Below are positions 1 to 9,047 of a DNA stretch of 64,000 nt, in pieces. Position numbers and translations under genes: made by a program. The notes under the pieces are model-generated. The model was not told where the DNA came from and ran no database searches. It saw only the letters and a program-made list of their open reading frames with translations. Each line of letters starts with the position of its first letter. Positions within the stretch are counted from its first letter, which is position 1. This DNA comes from Carboxylicivirga litoralis (lineage in GTDB: Bacteria > Bacteroidota > Bacteroidia > Bacteroidales > Marinilabiliaceae): contig NZ_JAFMVC010000009.1 in NCBI RefSeq assembly GCF_025499605.1, forward strand, positions 62,001 to 126,000, in the 5' to 3' direction.

Positions 1-1189
1 CAATTGCATATACTTTACTATTGTCTTTACTGCGTGTATAACGCACATTGGCCTCGGCAAATGGAGCTATAGCTCTGGTAGCATATATAGCTTCACTGTT
101 CAACTTAATCCACTGTCCTAGATTGCGCACTGCCTCTACCTCTTTTTTATTAAACCAGCCTTGCGGCGAAGCGCCCAGATTCAATAATAGGTTACCTCCC
201 TTTGAAACGATATCAATAAACTTATGTGTTAGCTGTCGTCCTGATTTTACATTGGTCTCATTACTATCTTCAAAACGATATGAGAAGCAACAGTTAACGG
301 TCATACAAGTCTCCCAGGGAATTGGGTTTGACTCAGATGGAATATGTTGTTCCGGTGTACGATAATTCTCCCAGCGTCCGCCTACCCAGCGGTCAACCAC
401 CAAAATACCTGGCTGCTTCTCACGACACATCTGCCCCACTTCATCCATTTTCATATCTTGCCCCTGGTTGTTTTTATCAGCCCAGGCACCATCTAACCAC
501 AAAATATCAACATTGCCATAATCGGTCATCAGCTCTTCCACCTGGTTATAGAAAAAATCGGTAAAATTCCTCCACCAGTCGGGATGTCGTTCAATTTTAT
601 AGTTGACATTACGACCAGGTGAGTCGAACGATGGCGACCAATAGTAAGGATGATGCCAGTCTGGTTTAGAAATATAGGCTCCAATCATCATATTTTTAGC
701 TCGCATAGCCTCAAACAATGAACCTGTGATATCGGCATATTTGGCATTGGCATATGGAAACTTCGGATTGGTGATTTTGTATTCCGTTTGTTTCGAGTCC
801 CACATGGTGAAACCATCGTGATGCTTGGTGGTAAATACAAAATACTTAGCCCCCATTTCTTCAGCAAGTTCGGCCCATTGATCAGGGTTAAATCCGGTTG
901 GATTGAATTGTAACGGCAACTCATTAAAATAATGCTCCCTGAATTTTCTAATATCGGCATGTGGAGTTAACCAATCCACATCTTCCGAAACCACGGGCCA
1001 CGATTCACATAAACCATCAACCGAATAAGCTCCCCAATGCACAAAAAATCCCAACTTAAGATCTTGCCATTCATCCAGCTTTTCTAACACTGCCGGGTCG
1101 TTTTCTACAACATACTCTTTACCGCTCCATTGCGAAAAACCAATGGTAGCCAGTAGTGAAAATGCTGTCGTAAAGATAAATTTCTTCAT
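1..1189 (-). CDS. alpha-L-fucosidase (GH29), C-terminal part beyond window
   Basis: This partial gene encodes a secreted GH29 alpha-L-fucosidase that would remove terminal fucose from glycans. The 396 readable codons are open from the ATG at 1189 to the window edge. Residues 1-19 form a signal peptide. The GH29 landmarks are HWG near residue 51, KHHDGF at 122-127 and WLDGAW at 231-236, in which Asp233 matches the family's retaining nucleophile. A GGNLLLN segment typical of the domain follows further on. The rest of the C-terminus lies outside the window. The gene follows the SusC/SusD pair on the same strand but a strong terminator separates them, so it may be only partly co-transcribed. Fucosylated polysaccharide or host glycan is the likely substrate, which is inference from context. 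Confidence 0.93.
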   Translation of the reverse strand, partial: MKKFIFTTAFSLLATIGFSQWSGKEYVVENDPAVLEKLDEWQDLKLGFFVHWGAYSVDGLCESWPVVSEDVDWLTPHADIRKFREHYFNELPLQFNPTGFNPDQWAELAEEMGAKYFVFTTKHHDGFTMWDSKQTEYKITNPKFPYANAKYADITGSLFEAMRAKNMMIGAYISKPDWHHPYYWSPSFDSPGRNVNYKIERHPDWWRNFTDFFYNQVEELMTDYGNVDILWLDGAWADKNNQGQDMKMDEVGQMCREKQPGILVVDRWVGGRWENYRTPEQHIPSESNPIPWETCMTVNCCFSYRFEDSNETNVKSGRQLTHKFIDIVSKGGNLLLNLGASPQGWFNKKEVEAVRNLGQWIKLNSEAIYATRAIAPFAEANVRYTRSKDNSKVYAI

Positions 1190-1220
1190 ATGAGTTTTAT
1201 TAAACGAATTATAAAGATAA

Positions 1221-1272
1221 AAAAAAGGTACCCCCAACTGGCATTAAAAATACCAGGTTAAGGATACCTTTC
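1221..1272 (-). terminator. rho-independent terminator after susD
   Basis: On the minus strand an imperfect hairpin (outer arms at 1224-1230 and 1265-1271, inner arms built on CCTGG and CCAG) is followed by a run of eight T. It lies 25 bases past the susD stop and before the fucosidase gene, so it should end most transcripts of the sigma/FecR/SusC/SusD run. Confidence 0.7.
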
Positions 1273-1296
1273 ATATTTTAAGTTACTAAACGAGTG

Positions 1297-3207
1297 TTAG
1301 TTTACTTTTTTAGAGTACCACTGGTAGGTTGTAACAAAGTGTACACCATTACCTACCTGACCATGTTCTTTAATCTGGTTTTGAATAGCACTTTCAACAT
1401 GCTCTGTATTGTTTGAACGCTCTCTTTCAGGATAGTTGATACGGCGAGGTCTCCAACCTTCAGTGTCACCACCATTATGGAATGGCTGCTCGCTAAAATC
1501 AGCTGTTGGAATCACTTGTCCTAATACCATGTTTTCAATCTCAACATCAGCTGCATTATAAACCGGCATTTCCATCTTCTCTGTTCCAGGATAAGAACGA
1601 CCAGTTGATGCATAACCAGGCTGCAGCTCAACATTTGTTCTGTTCCAGATAGCAAAAGCTTCGTAACCGCCTTGTGCTGTCATGCATGACTTCCAACGCT
1701 CTCTCCAGATAGTTTGGTAATCAATAGTACCAGACAAAATTGTGTTGATATAATCTGCTGATAAATCATCATACGAGATTTTTTCACCTTCAGTGACCGA
1801 TTGCTTAGCAATGTATTCCCCTACAGAAGGAGCATCGAAGTATGTTGGATATTTCTCTAATGATAATTCAATTGCTTTTTCAAGGTTGGCATTAACTGTG
1901 CTTGGAACATTCCATCCGCGCATAGCTGCTTCTGCCAAAATATAGTATGACTCGTCGCCACTATATAAGAACAATGGAGCCGTGCGTTTACCTAAAGTCT
2001 CAGGGTTAACAATAGTCATAGTATGAAATTGGTTGTATTTAACTGATTCCTCCTCATTAATAAACCAATTACCAAATACTCTTTCTTCTTCACCAGCTTC
2101 ATTTTTCTTAACCATTAAACCACGAACAGAAAAAGACTCTGTTCCTCCTCCTCTAAGCGGATTAAAAGTAACCGGCTTAAATGGTTCTCCCGGACGAGCT
2201 GCTTCTTCGAATGCATCAAAATCTTCCTGACCTGTCCAGGCACCAAAGCTACTTCCCTGATGAACAGCCTGTGAAGCCACATAGAAGATACGTGGGTCGC
2301 GGTTTTGCTGTGCCTGACGAAGCCATTCTTCACCAACAAACACATAACCACCACTTCCGCTAATTAAACTGGCAGCACCGTTAACAATCATACCCCAGTC
2401 ACCACCTATATCACCAGTTGGGATAAGGGCAGCATCTGTTGTTTCGTTACTGGTAATATATCCGGCTGCATGATTAGCAGCTTCTTCAACAGTTGATTTA
2501 GCCCAAGCTTCATCACCATTAACACCACGTAAACCCATACGCAAGATTAAAGAGTTGGCTAATTTTGCCCAAGCTTCCTTACGCTCTGTATCATCGGCAA
2601 TACCACCATAAATAATATCGTTAGATACTCTGAATGGCTTTGTCGAAGTTGACATTAAGGTGTTTCGTGCATCCTTTAAAACTTCAACGCCTTGCTTGTA
2701 AATATCTTCCTGGCTATCATAAGCTGGATAAAAAACTTTATTGTGGTAACCAATACCTGCCTCGTTAAATGGCACGTCACCATACAAATCTGTTACACGC
2801 TGAAATGAGAACTGCAAAGCAATATTAGCAATAGCCAGTTTTGCTTCGTTTTCGCCAGTAGCATCATCAGACAGCAACTCACGTAGGTGCACTCCATGTT
2901 TAATGGCGTCGGCATACATCTCCACCATTTTCGCTTCATTATATCCATCAGCCGTTCCGCTAAACGCCTGTCCTGTACGATAACCACACTGAAATAAACC
3001 AGAAAGTGGCCCTGCTAAAATTAATGCACCACGGTGCTCTTCGTGTGGAGAACCGTTGTAACGCATCCAAATACGTGTTAATAAGTAACCTTCTTCCATA
3101 TCAGTTACCTTATTAGGATCCGTATTTATATTCTCAAAATCGTCTGTACAAGCTGTGCCAAATAAAGTCAGCACCGCTAAAAACATCCAAAATATATTAT
3201 ATTTCAT
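1297..3207 (-). CDS. SusD/RagB-family nutrient-binding outer-membrane lipoprotein
   Basis: This 636-aa protein is the surface glycan-binding partner of the SusC transporter encoded four bases upstream. It starts with a lipoprotein signal whose lipobox ends at Cys20 (LFGTAC), followed by acidic residues as expected for export to the cell surface. The next segment (INTDPNKVT) is typical of SusD-like proteins of the RagB/SusD-2 type. The middle contains the TPR-like signature ending in QNRDPRIFY and the C-terminus carries the usual aromatic-rich tail. SusD proteins lie as a lid on SusC and hand oligomers or peptides to it. The ligand cannot be read from sequence; the downstream fucosidase suggests a fucosylated glycan. 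The RagB subfamily can also bind peptides. Confidence 0.92.
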   Translation of the reverse strand: MKYNIFWMFLAVLTLFGTACTDDFENINTDPNKVTDMEEGYLLTRIWMRYNGSPHEEHRGALILAGPLSGLFQCGYRTGQAFSGTADGYNEAKMVEMYADAIKHGVHLRELLSDDATGENEAKLAIANIALQFSFQRVTDLYGDVPFNEAGIGYHNKVFYPAYDSQEDIYKQGVEVLKDARNTLMSTSTKPFRVSNDIIYGGIADDTERKEAWAKLANSLILRMGLRGVNGDEAWAKSTVEEAANHAAGYITSNETTDAALIPTGDIGGDWGMIVNGAASLISGSGGYVFVGEEWLRQAQQNRDPRIFYVASQAVHQGSSFGAWTGQEDFDAFEEAARPGEPFKPVTFNPLRGGGTESFSVRGLMVKKNEAGEEERVFGNWFINEEESVKYNQFHTMTIVNPETLGKRTAPLFLYSGDESYYILAEAAMRGWNVPSTVNANLEKAIELSLEKYPTYFDAPSVGEYIAKQSVTEGEKISYDDLSADYINTILSGTIDYQTIWRERWKSCMTAQGGYEAFAIWNRTNVELQPGYASTGRSYPGTEKMEMPVYNAADVEIENMVLGQVIPTADFSEQPFHNGGDTEGWRPRRINYPERERSNNTEHVESAIQNQIKEHGQVGNGVHFVTTYQWYSKKVN

Positions 3208-3211
3208 TGTA

Positions 3212-6200
3212 TTAGAATTTAATATTCAAGTTAAAACCAAAGTTACGTGGCAAGGATAGGCTACCGCGCTCAACACCAGCACCTCCGTTTGCAATTGAGA
3301 AAGTAGCCTGAGGATCAATGTTATCAGTTGCTTTCCAAACATATCCCAAGTTACGAGCGAAAACACCAACTGAAGCTCCGCGCATAAAATTCACTTTCTC
3401 AAACATTTTGGCTGGGAATGAATAGTTCAGATTAATTTCCTGCACTGCCAGGTACGAAGCGTCGTAAATAAACTGTTCGTTGATGCTGGCAATTTCCCCG
3501 AATAATTCCATTGGCGTAGAGGTAGTACCTAAACCTTCCAACTCAGCTGGGTACCAAACTTCTCCTTCGGTATACTGATCGCGCTGAAGCGTTGCTTTGT
3601 GCTTACCATTAGAATAAGCAGATGCTTCAGTGCTAGAATATAGTTCTCCACCAAATTTACCATCTAGCACAAAAGTCGCTCTCCAGTTTTTGTACGAGAA
3701 AGAGTTAATCCAGCCTAACATTGTTTTGTGGTAGGCATTACCCAATACATGTCTTTCGTCAGTACGTCTTGGACGGCTATTTTCATCTAAGGCGATAGTA
3801 CCATCTTCATTTCTCATGTACTTATAACCCATAATCTGGCCGTATGCTTCACCCGGGCGCGCTACAATATTCACACTTGATGTTTCAAACAAGCTTAACT
3901 GAGGAACACCTTCGGTTAGGCTTAACACCTCATTTTTATTATAAGCATAATTCAGACGTGTATTCCAGCTAAAGTCAGCAGTACGAATCGGATCGGCATA
4001 TAAGCTGATTTCAACACCGGCATTTTGAATAGCACCAGCGTTAATAATAGCATTGTGGAAACCAGAAGTGGCAGATGTGCTTACTTTTACAATCTGATTA
4101 TTAGCTCTTGAGCGATACCATGCCGCATCCAAACCTAAACGGTTGTTAAAGAATTTCAAATCAACACCAAGTTCAACTGATTCGTTCATCGATGGTTTCA
4201 ATTCTTTATTCGGAATGGTTCCGCCATCAATATGACCGTTAGCAGCATCTCCGCCATAACCCGGAATTTTGTTTGAGTTAATCTTATAGTTTAAAGCTAA
4301 CATATATGGGTCGGTATCTGAACCTACCTCAGCCCATGAAGCTCTGAACTTACCAAACGTAAACCACGATGGCATGTTTATTAACTCAGAGAAAACAAAC
4401 GATGAACTTACCGAAGGATAGAAATATGAGTTATTGTCCTCTGGCAAAGTTGATGACCAGTCGTTACGGGCAGAAAAGTCTAAATACAAATATGTACCAT
4501 AACGGAACTGAGCGGTACCAAATACTGAATTAATTTTCTTCTTAGCGTAATTCGGCTCAATGGTACGATCGGCACCAAAACCTACACGTTGCATTGCCGG
4601 ATCAGTAAAGTTCTCTTCGAACGTATTGATTTGATCAAACTCTTTAACCATAGTAGCTGCACCACCGTTAACAGTCATACCCCAGCCATCAAAGTCTTTG
4701 TTGAACGTTAATAAACCGTCAATATTGGTTTCTGTGTCGCGAGAATTACCTAACATGACACGACCTCGTGTGTAATAAGGTGTACCAATTGGCCATAACG
4801 AATTGTTCTTGAAGATGGTTAAGTCGTTACCATAACGAACCATAGCGCTTAAATTGTCGTTGAAGTTGTACTTCGCCTGCCCCATACTTAACACACGCTC
4901 TTTTTCGTATTTGTGCTTAATCTCGTTCAAGCTCCAGTAGATGTTACTGTCTCTGTTACCAAAACCAACAGGTAATCCTGTTTCAGCATCTTTATAGTCT
5001 TTTAAATCATCAAGCGGCACGTTATTAGGAACACCAACCAGGCTCACAGAAAATGGGCTGGCACCAATCATCTGATTTGATGACTCTTCATTAATGTACG
5101 ATAACTTAGCTGTTAACTCTAATTTACCATCCCAGGCTTTTGTGTTTCCATTTAAGGTTATGATGTTACGATCATAACTGGTATTGGGCACCATACCTGT
5201 GTTATTCAGGTTACTGTACGACATACGCATTGTTGATGTCTCAGTATTGTGGTTCACTGCAATGTTATTACTTAACGTCACCCCTAAATCATAGAAGTTG
5301 TTTTCGTTGTCGTAAAACTTATACTCACGCTCATCACCACGGTAGTTGGTATACTTCTGTCCATTGTACTTCGCTCCCCACATAGCAGTGTTATCTTTCG
5401 CTTCCTGCTGGTTAGTAGGCATGTTGCCAAATGTACCCTGTCCGTAAACATCCTGCCAGTCGGTGTAAATACGAGCCTGGTCAATGGTTGTTGTTGATAC
5501 AAAATCAATGGTTGTACCTTCGGCACCTTTACCTGATTTTGTAGTAATCATTACCACACCGTTAATCGCACGTGAACCATAAAGAGCCGTTGCAGCCGCA
5601 CCTTTTAGTACAGAGATATTTTCAATATCATCGGCAGCAATACCCGACATACCGTTACCAGAGTCAATACCACCGTGGTCTTTACTATCACCGTTTGAGA
5701 ATTGTGTGTTTGAGATAGGCACACCATCTACTACATATAAAGGTTCGTTTGAACCATCAGCAATGGCGGTACCACGAATAATAACAGAAGTTGAACTACC
5801 AGGTCCTTGTGCGGTAGAGCTTACCTGCACACCTGACAGACGACCAGATAATGCCGACATAGCATTCGATGGCTTAGCTGTTTCAAAAGCTTCATCACCA
5901 ACCTCAGCCACTGAGTAACCCAATGCTTTCTTTTCACGTTTGATACCTAAAGCAGTCACAACAACTTCGTCCATGTTCATAACATCTTCTAACAAAGTAA
6001 CATTGTAAGATGAACCTTCAGCCACAACCACTTCCTGAGTTGCAAAACCAATAAATGAATAAACAATTACACTGTTAGCTGACACCTCAAGTGAGAACTG
6101 ACCATCTAAATTAGTGATAGTACCAACTGTGGTTCCTTTAACCGTAACATTTACTCCCGGTATACCCATTCCGAACTGATCAACAACCGTACCCGACACT

Positions 6201-6595
6201 TTAACTTTCTCTGGTTGTGCAACAGCAGTTACTTTTGCTTCTTCAGCCACAATCACTACCTGATTGTCGTACACTTTAAAATTGGCGTTTTCAAGTACCT
6301 CATTTAGCACCTCTTCAACACTCTCGTTTTTTGCATTAACCGAAACCAACTGATTGATATCCAACGTTGATTCATTGTACACAAACACCATGTTACTCTG
6401 TGCTTCAATAGCACTTAAACATTCTTTAAGAGATACCTCTTTTAATTTCAAATTAACCTTTTGTTCTTTCAATCGGCTTGATGCAAAGGCATCATTCGAA
6501 CCAAGAATCATGATTAAACAAGCCAAAATGCCTGTCTTCATCAAATTTCTTGTTCTAACCGAGAAGAAGGATTTCCATTTCCCAGTGAAATTCAT
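3212..6595 (-). CDS. SusC/RagA TonB-linked outer-membrane receptor with STN signalling domain
   Basis: This 1127-aa beta-barrel transporter imports oligomeric nutrients across the outer membrane using TonB energy. After a long signal region (to about residue 39) comes an STN domain (about 46-112), then a carboxypeptidase-D regulatory-like domain (132-203), a TonB-box-like MDEVVVTALG at 208-217, a Plug domain (about 222-350) and a barrel that ends in a C-terminal aromatic (NIKF). The STN domain is the part that contacts a FecR anti-sigma factor, and FecR and ECF sigma genes sit directly upstream. The gene is followed after four bases by susD. An alternative start at Met19 exists but the longer form matches the usual SusC pre-region. 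The transported substrate is unknown. Confidence 0.95.
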   Translation of the reverse strand: MNFTGKWKSFFSVRTRNLMKTGILACLIMILGSNDAFASSRLKEQKVNLKLKEVSLKECLSAIEAQSNMVFVYNESTLDINQLVSVNAKNESVEEVLNEVLENANFKVYDNQVVIVAEEAKVTAVAQPEKVKVSGTVVDQFGMGIPGVNVTVKGTTVGTITNLDGQFSLEVSANSVIVYSFIGFATQEVVVAEGSSYNVTLLEDVMNMDEVVVTALGIKREKKALGYSVAEVGDEAFETAKPSNAMSALSGRLSGVQVSSTAQGPGSSTSVIIRGTAIADGSNEPLYVVDGVPISNTQFSNGDSKDHGGIDSGNGMSGIAADDIENISVLKGAAATALYGSRAINGVVMITTKSGKGAEGTTIDFVSTTTIDQARIYTDWQDVYGQGTFGNMPTNQQEAKDNTAMWGAKYNGQKYTNYRGDEREYKFYDNENNFYDLGVTLSNNIAVNHNTETSTMRMSYSNLNNTGMVPNTSYDRNIITLNGNTKAWDGKLELTAKLSYINEESSNQMIGASPFSVSLVGVPNNVPLDDLKDYKDAETGLPVGFGNRDSNIYWSLNEIKHKYEKERVLSMGQAKYNFNDNLSAMVRYGNDLTIFKNNSLWPIGTPYYTRGRVMLGNSRDTETNIDGLLTFNKDFDGWGMTVNGGAATMVKEFDQINTFEENFTDPAMQRVGFGADRTIEPNYAKKKINSVFGTAQFRYGTYLYLDFSARNDWSSTLPEDNNSYFYPSVSSSFVFSELINMPSWFTFGKFRASWAEVGSDTDPYMLALNYKINSNKIPGYGGDAANGHIDGGTIPNKELKPSMNESVELGVDLKFFNNRLGLDAAWYRSRANNQIVKVSTSATSGFHNAIINAGAIQNAGVEISLYADPIRTADFSWNTRLNYAYNKNEVLSLTEGVPQLSLFETSSVNIVARPGEAYGQIMGYKYMRNEDGTIALDENSRPRRTDERHVLGNAYHKTMLGWINSFSYKNWRATFVLDGKFGGELYSSTEASAYSNGKHKATLQRDQYTEGEVWYPAELEGLGTTSTPMELFGEIASINEQFIYDASYLAVQEINLNYSFPAKMFEKVNFMRGASVGVFARNLGYVWKATDNIDPQATFSIANGGAGVERGSLSLPRNFGFNLNIKF

Positions 6596-6633
6596 AAATT
6601 AGTAATTTAATTAAATGATTAAAAAAAGCTTTG

Positions 6634-6663
6634 AAGGGTGTGTTTTTGACCGAGCGCACCCTT
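6634..6663 (-). terminator. hairpin between fecR and susC
   Basis: A 9-bp stem with one wobble pair (6634-6642 with 6655-6663) lies between the FecR stop at 6669 and the SusC start at 6595; a T7 run follows a few bases later on the minus strand (6621-6627). It could terminate the sigma/FecR message or attenuate entry into susC, setting transporter level separately from the regulators. Confidence 0.5.
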
Positions 6664-6668
6664 TTTAT

Positions 6669-7832
6669 TTATTCTTCTATATAAAACTCTATGTGATTAT
6701 TATTCATTTTATAATTAACGCCTGTTAAATCGCATAAAGCCTGACAAACCTGTTCGATATCTTCGTCAAGCAAAAGCTTACCACTTAACTGCATTGGCAT
6801 TACCTGCAACTCCTTGCAAACAGTAATCTCACAATTGTAAAATTGCTCCATTTGCTTCGCTAGCATTCTGATCGTATTTCTATCTAAACTCAAATAACCG
6901 TCTTTCCAACTGGTGTAAATGACGGTATTAACCTGCTTTACCTGAAGTGTATTGTTAATAACATGATAATTACACTTTTGACCAGGTTTTAAAATGGTTT
7001 GTTGTTTATTAAAAGTCGAGTTTCGTTCAACCTGCAATGAGCCCTCCACTAAAACTGCTGACTGAGCATTGCTATTTTTATAAGAACGAATATTAAACGA
7101 TGTCCCTAAGACAGTATAAGTTATTTTATCGGTCAACACTTTAAAAGGCTTTGTCTTATTAGGAGTTACATCAAAATAGCCCTCTCCAACCAACATTACC
7201 TCACGTTTCTCGGCTGCATTAAAATGAATGGGAAAAATCAGCTGACTTCCGGCATTTAACCAAACTTGTGTACCATCGGCCAATGTCAGCTGTGCCGTTC
7301 TTCCATAAGGCACTTGTATGGTATTTAAATCCGCCTCAACCTTTTCAACCTTTTCAACACACATCTTATTGCCTTGCTTAAAACGGATACCTTGCTCATC
7401 GGCTGAAAGAGAGGCGTGCTGCTCGCTTATCGAAAAAAATTGTCCATCAGCTAACTCTAATGTTGTTTCTGTAACCTCTCCGGGATGTTCAATTTGTAAA
7501 ACTGCATACTTATCTGTGCTTTTATTAAGAGACTGAAACGACAAACCAACAACTATTGAAATAGCAGCCGCAATTGAGCTTAAAGTTATTATCAGGCGTT
7601 TGTTATTCGACTGTTTATTGGTAATATTATATTTATCTACAAATCGATTCCAGTCATCATCGGCACTCGACACATTTTTAACTTCAGCCTCTTTTTTATA
7701 AGTATTAAACAAACGTTTGTTATCCTGGCTTTCATTAAGCCATTTATCCAACACCGTTATCTCATCGACCAAAGCATCTCCTGCCACATATTTCTCAATC
7801 AGCGACCTGTATTTTTGATTTATCTCTCCCAT
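6669..7832 (-). CDS. FecR-family anti-sigma factor
   Basis: This inner-membrane regulator of about 387 residues holds the adjacent ECF sigma factor and releases it on a signal from the STN domain of the SusC receptor. The cytoplasmic N-terminal part (about residues 1-78) is followed by one membrane segment (about 79-99, rich in Ile, Ala and Val). A periplasmic FecR domain follows, with the typical VPYGRTAQLTLADGT and VWLNAGS stretches. A C-terminal DUF4974-like domain (RMLAKQMEQFYNCEI) completes it. The reading frame extends to 7880 through a GTG, but the ATG at 7832 (MGEINQ) gives the normal family N-terminus. The gene follows the sigma factor by 77 bases on the same strand. Confidence 0.9.
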   Translation of the reverse strand: MGEINQKYRSLIEKYVAGDALVDEITVLDKWLNESQDNKRLFNTYKKEAEVKNVSSADDDWNRFVDKYNITNKQSNNKRLIITLSSIAAAISIVVGLSFQSLNKSTDKYAVLQIEHPGEVTETTLELADGQFFSISEQHASLSADEQGIRFKQGNKMCVEKVEKVEADLNTIQVPYGRTAQLTLADGTQVWLNAGSQLIFPIHFNAAEKREVMLVGEGYFDVTPNKTKPFKVLTDKITYTVLGTSFNIRSYKNSNAQSAVLVEGSLQVERNSTFNKQQTILKPGQKCNYHVINNTLQVKQVNTVIYTSWKDGYLSLDRNTIRMLAKQMEQFYNCEITVCKELQVMPMQLSGKLLLDEDIEQVCQALCDLTGVNYKMNNNHIEFYIEE

Positions 7833-7909
7833 TTTTGCATCTTTCACTATTACTACACGCACTAATTCAAATCCCCACACTTTTTTTAAGAAAAAAATAT
7901 CAAATGCTA

Positions 7910-8497
7910 CTATGGAAGTAATGCCAAAACAAAAATGGCTGTTTTCAAATGCTTCAATTTTGTTTGCAAGGTCTTATTGGCCAAGGTAATGTGTCGCTCC
8001 ACACCTTTAGAACTAATATTTAACTGTTGAGCAATCTCGTTGTGCGCATGTCCTTCAATTTTCGACAACTTATACACTTCTTTGCGCTTAACCGGTAGGT
8101 CTTCGATAGCTTTAAGAATCTCCGAAAAGACATAAAAATGGTCAGTATCTACATTGTGCAAATCAAAATCCAATCTGTAGACCCTATCAATGGCTTCATA
8201 ATTTTTAGCAAAAGCTATGAACTTTTCGTGTACTTTATCGTGATTAAGTTGGTTTAAGCACTGGTTTCTGATGGAGCGATACAATAAACCAACAACCGAC
8301 TGTTCGGTATCAATCGAACTATGTTTATCCCATAGTTTAAAAAAAGCATCCTGCACAATATCCTCAGCCACATCCGATTGACAAACAAACAAACTGGCAT
8401 AATTACACAGACGTTTAAAATACGCTTTATAAAAAACCTGAAAAGCATCAATATCTCCTGCTTTAACCTTTCGGACTATTTCCTTTTCGTGGTTCAT
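7910..8497 (-). CDS. ECF RNA polymerase sigma factor (sigma-70 family, Bacteroidetes type)
   Basis: This sigma factor of about 195 residues recruits RNA polymerase to promoters that probably include the SusC/SusD genes downstream. Region 2 is seen early (FKRLCNYASLFV, then AEDIVQDAFFKLWDK) and region 4 near the C-terminus (LPVKRKEVYKLSKIEG, then IAQQLNISSKGVERHI, the helix-turn-helix). The frame runs up to a TTG at 8518, but the ATG at 8497 (MNHEKEIV) fits the family length. Being followed by fecR and an STN-type susC is the standard trans-envelope signalling layout. Confidence 0.92.
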   Translation of the reverse strand: MNHEKEIVRKVKAGDIDAFQVFYKAYFKRLCNYASLFVCQSDVAEDIVQDAFFKLWDKHSSIDTEQSVVGLLYRSIRNQCLNQLNHDKVHEKFIAFAKNYEAIDRVYRLDFDLHNVDTDHFYVFSEILKAIEDLPVKRKEVYKLSKIEGHAHNEIAQQLNISSKGVERHITLANKTLQTKLKHLKTAIFVLALLP

Positions 8498-8518
8498 ACG
8501 ACTTAGATTATATGGCAA

Positions 8519-9047
8519 AATGTTAGCTATGGATTTACGATCGACGAAAGTAATTTTAATGCCATATTGCTACAATGGACAAATGTTCAGCTAGGTAAAC
8601 AAATGTATACACCCCTTACATCAACCTGTTTATCTGCACATTACATTTAACGCCGTATTCGGGTAATTGCGCAAAAACATGAATGGTAGTATGACATACA
8701 TCATGAAAACACCAAACAGTGTTACATAATACATGAATTAACTTAAGTAGGAAACGGGAAATATTATTACCAAAATGTTAATTCAAGCAAGCAATTACCA
8801 TTTTACTAAAAAAGCATGCAGAATACTTTATTAAAAGCGTTTAGGTAAAGTATTGTCGTTTAAAATAGATCAAAACATTGATTACCCCATTAATTAAGTA
8901 TTAATATATCTTATTTATAAGAATATCGCCTTAAATATTTGACAGTATGGTCCGTTCTACTTTGCGATTGATTAATATTAGCAACTGACATTTGCAGCAC
9001 ATTATTGACGATAGTCATTGAATAATGTCGATATAATCTAATCAAAA
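8519..9047. other. AT-rich intergenic region between divergent genes
   Basis: This 529-base stretch lies between the divergently transcribed sigma factor and alkaline phosphatase genes and must hold both promoters. A weak plus-strand promoter-like pair is seen at 8938-8964 (TTTG, 16 bases, TACTTTG, one base short of the consensus). A near-repeat of 13 bases occurs at 9001-9013 and 9021-9033. I see no ORF of useful length and no recognisable RNA gene. Confidence 0.5.
8600..8607 (-). promoter_or_regulatory. candidate -7 box (TACATTTG) for the sigma factor gene
   Basis: On the minus strand TACATTTG matches the Bacteroidetes TAnnTTTG -7 element about 100 bases before the sigma start. No good -33 element at the usual spacing is visible. 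Confidence 0.35.

Noticed and set aside
2033-2363. Plus-strand ORFs inside susD and similar ORFs opposite other long genes
   Set aside because: They lie wholly within strongly supported genes, lack family motifs and have no start signals.
8938-8964. Promoter TTTG-N16-TACTTTG before the alkaline phosphatase
   Set aside because: The -7 box is one base short of TAnnTTTG and the spacing is too small, so it is mentioned only as weak.
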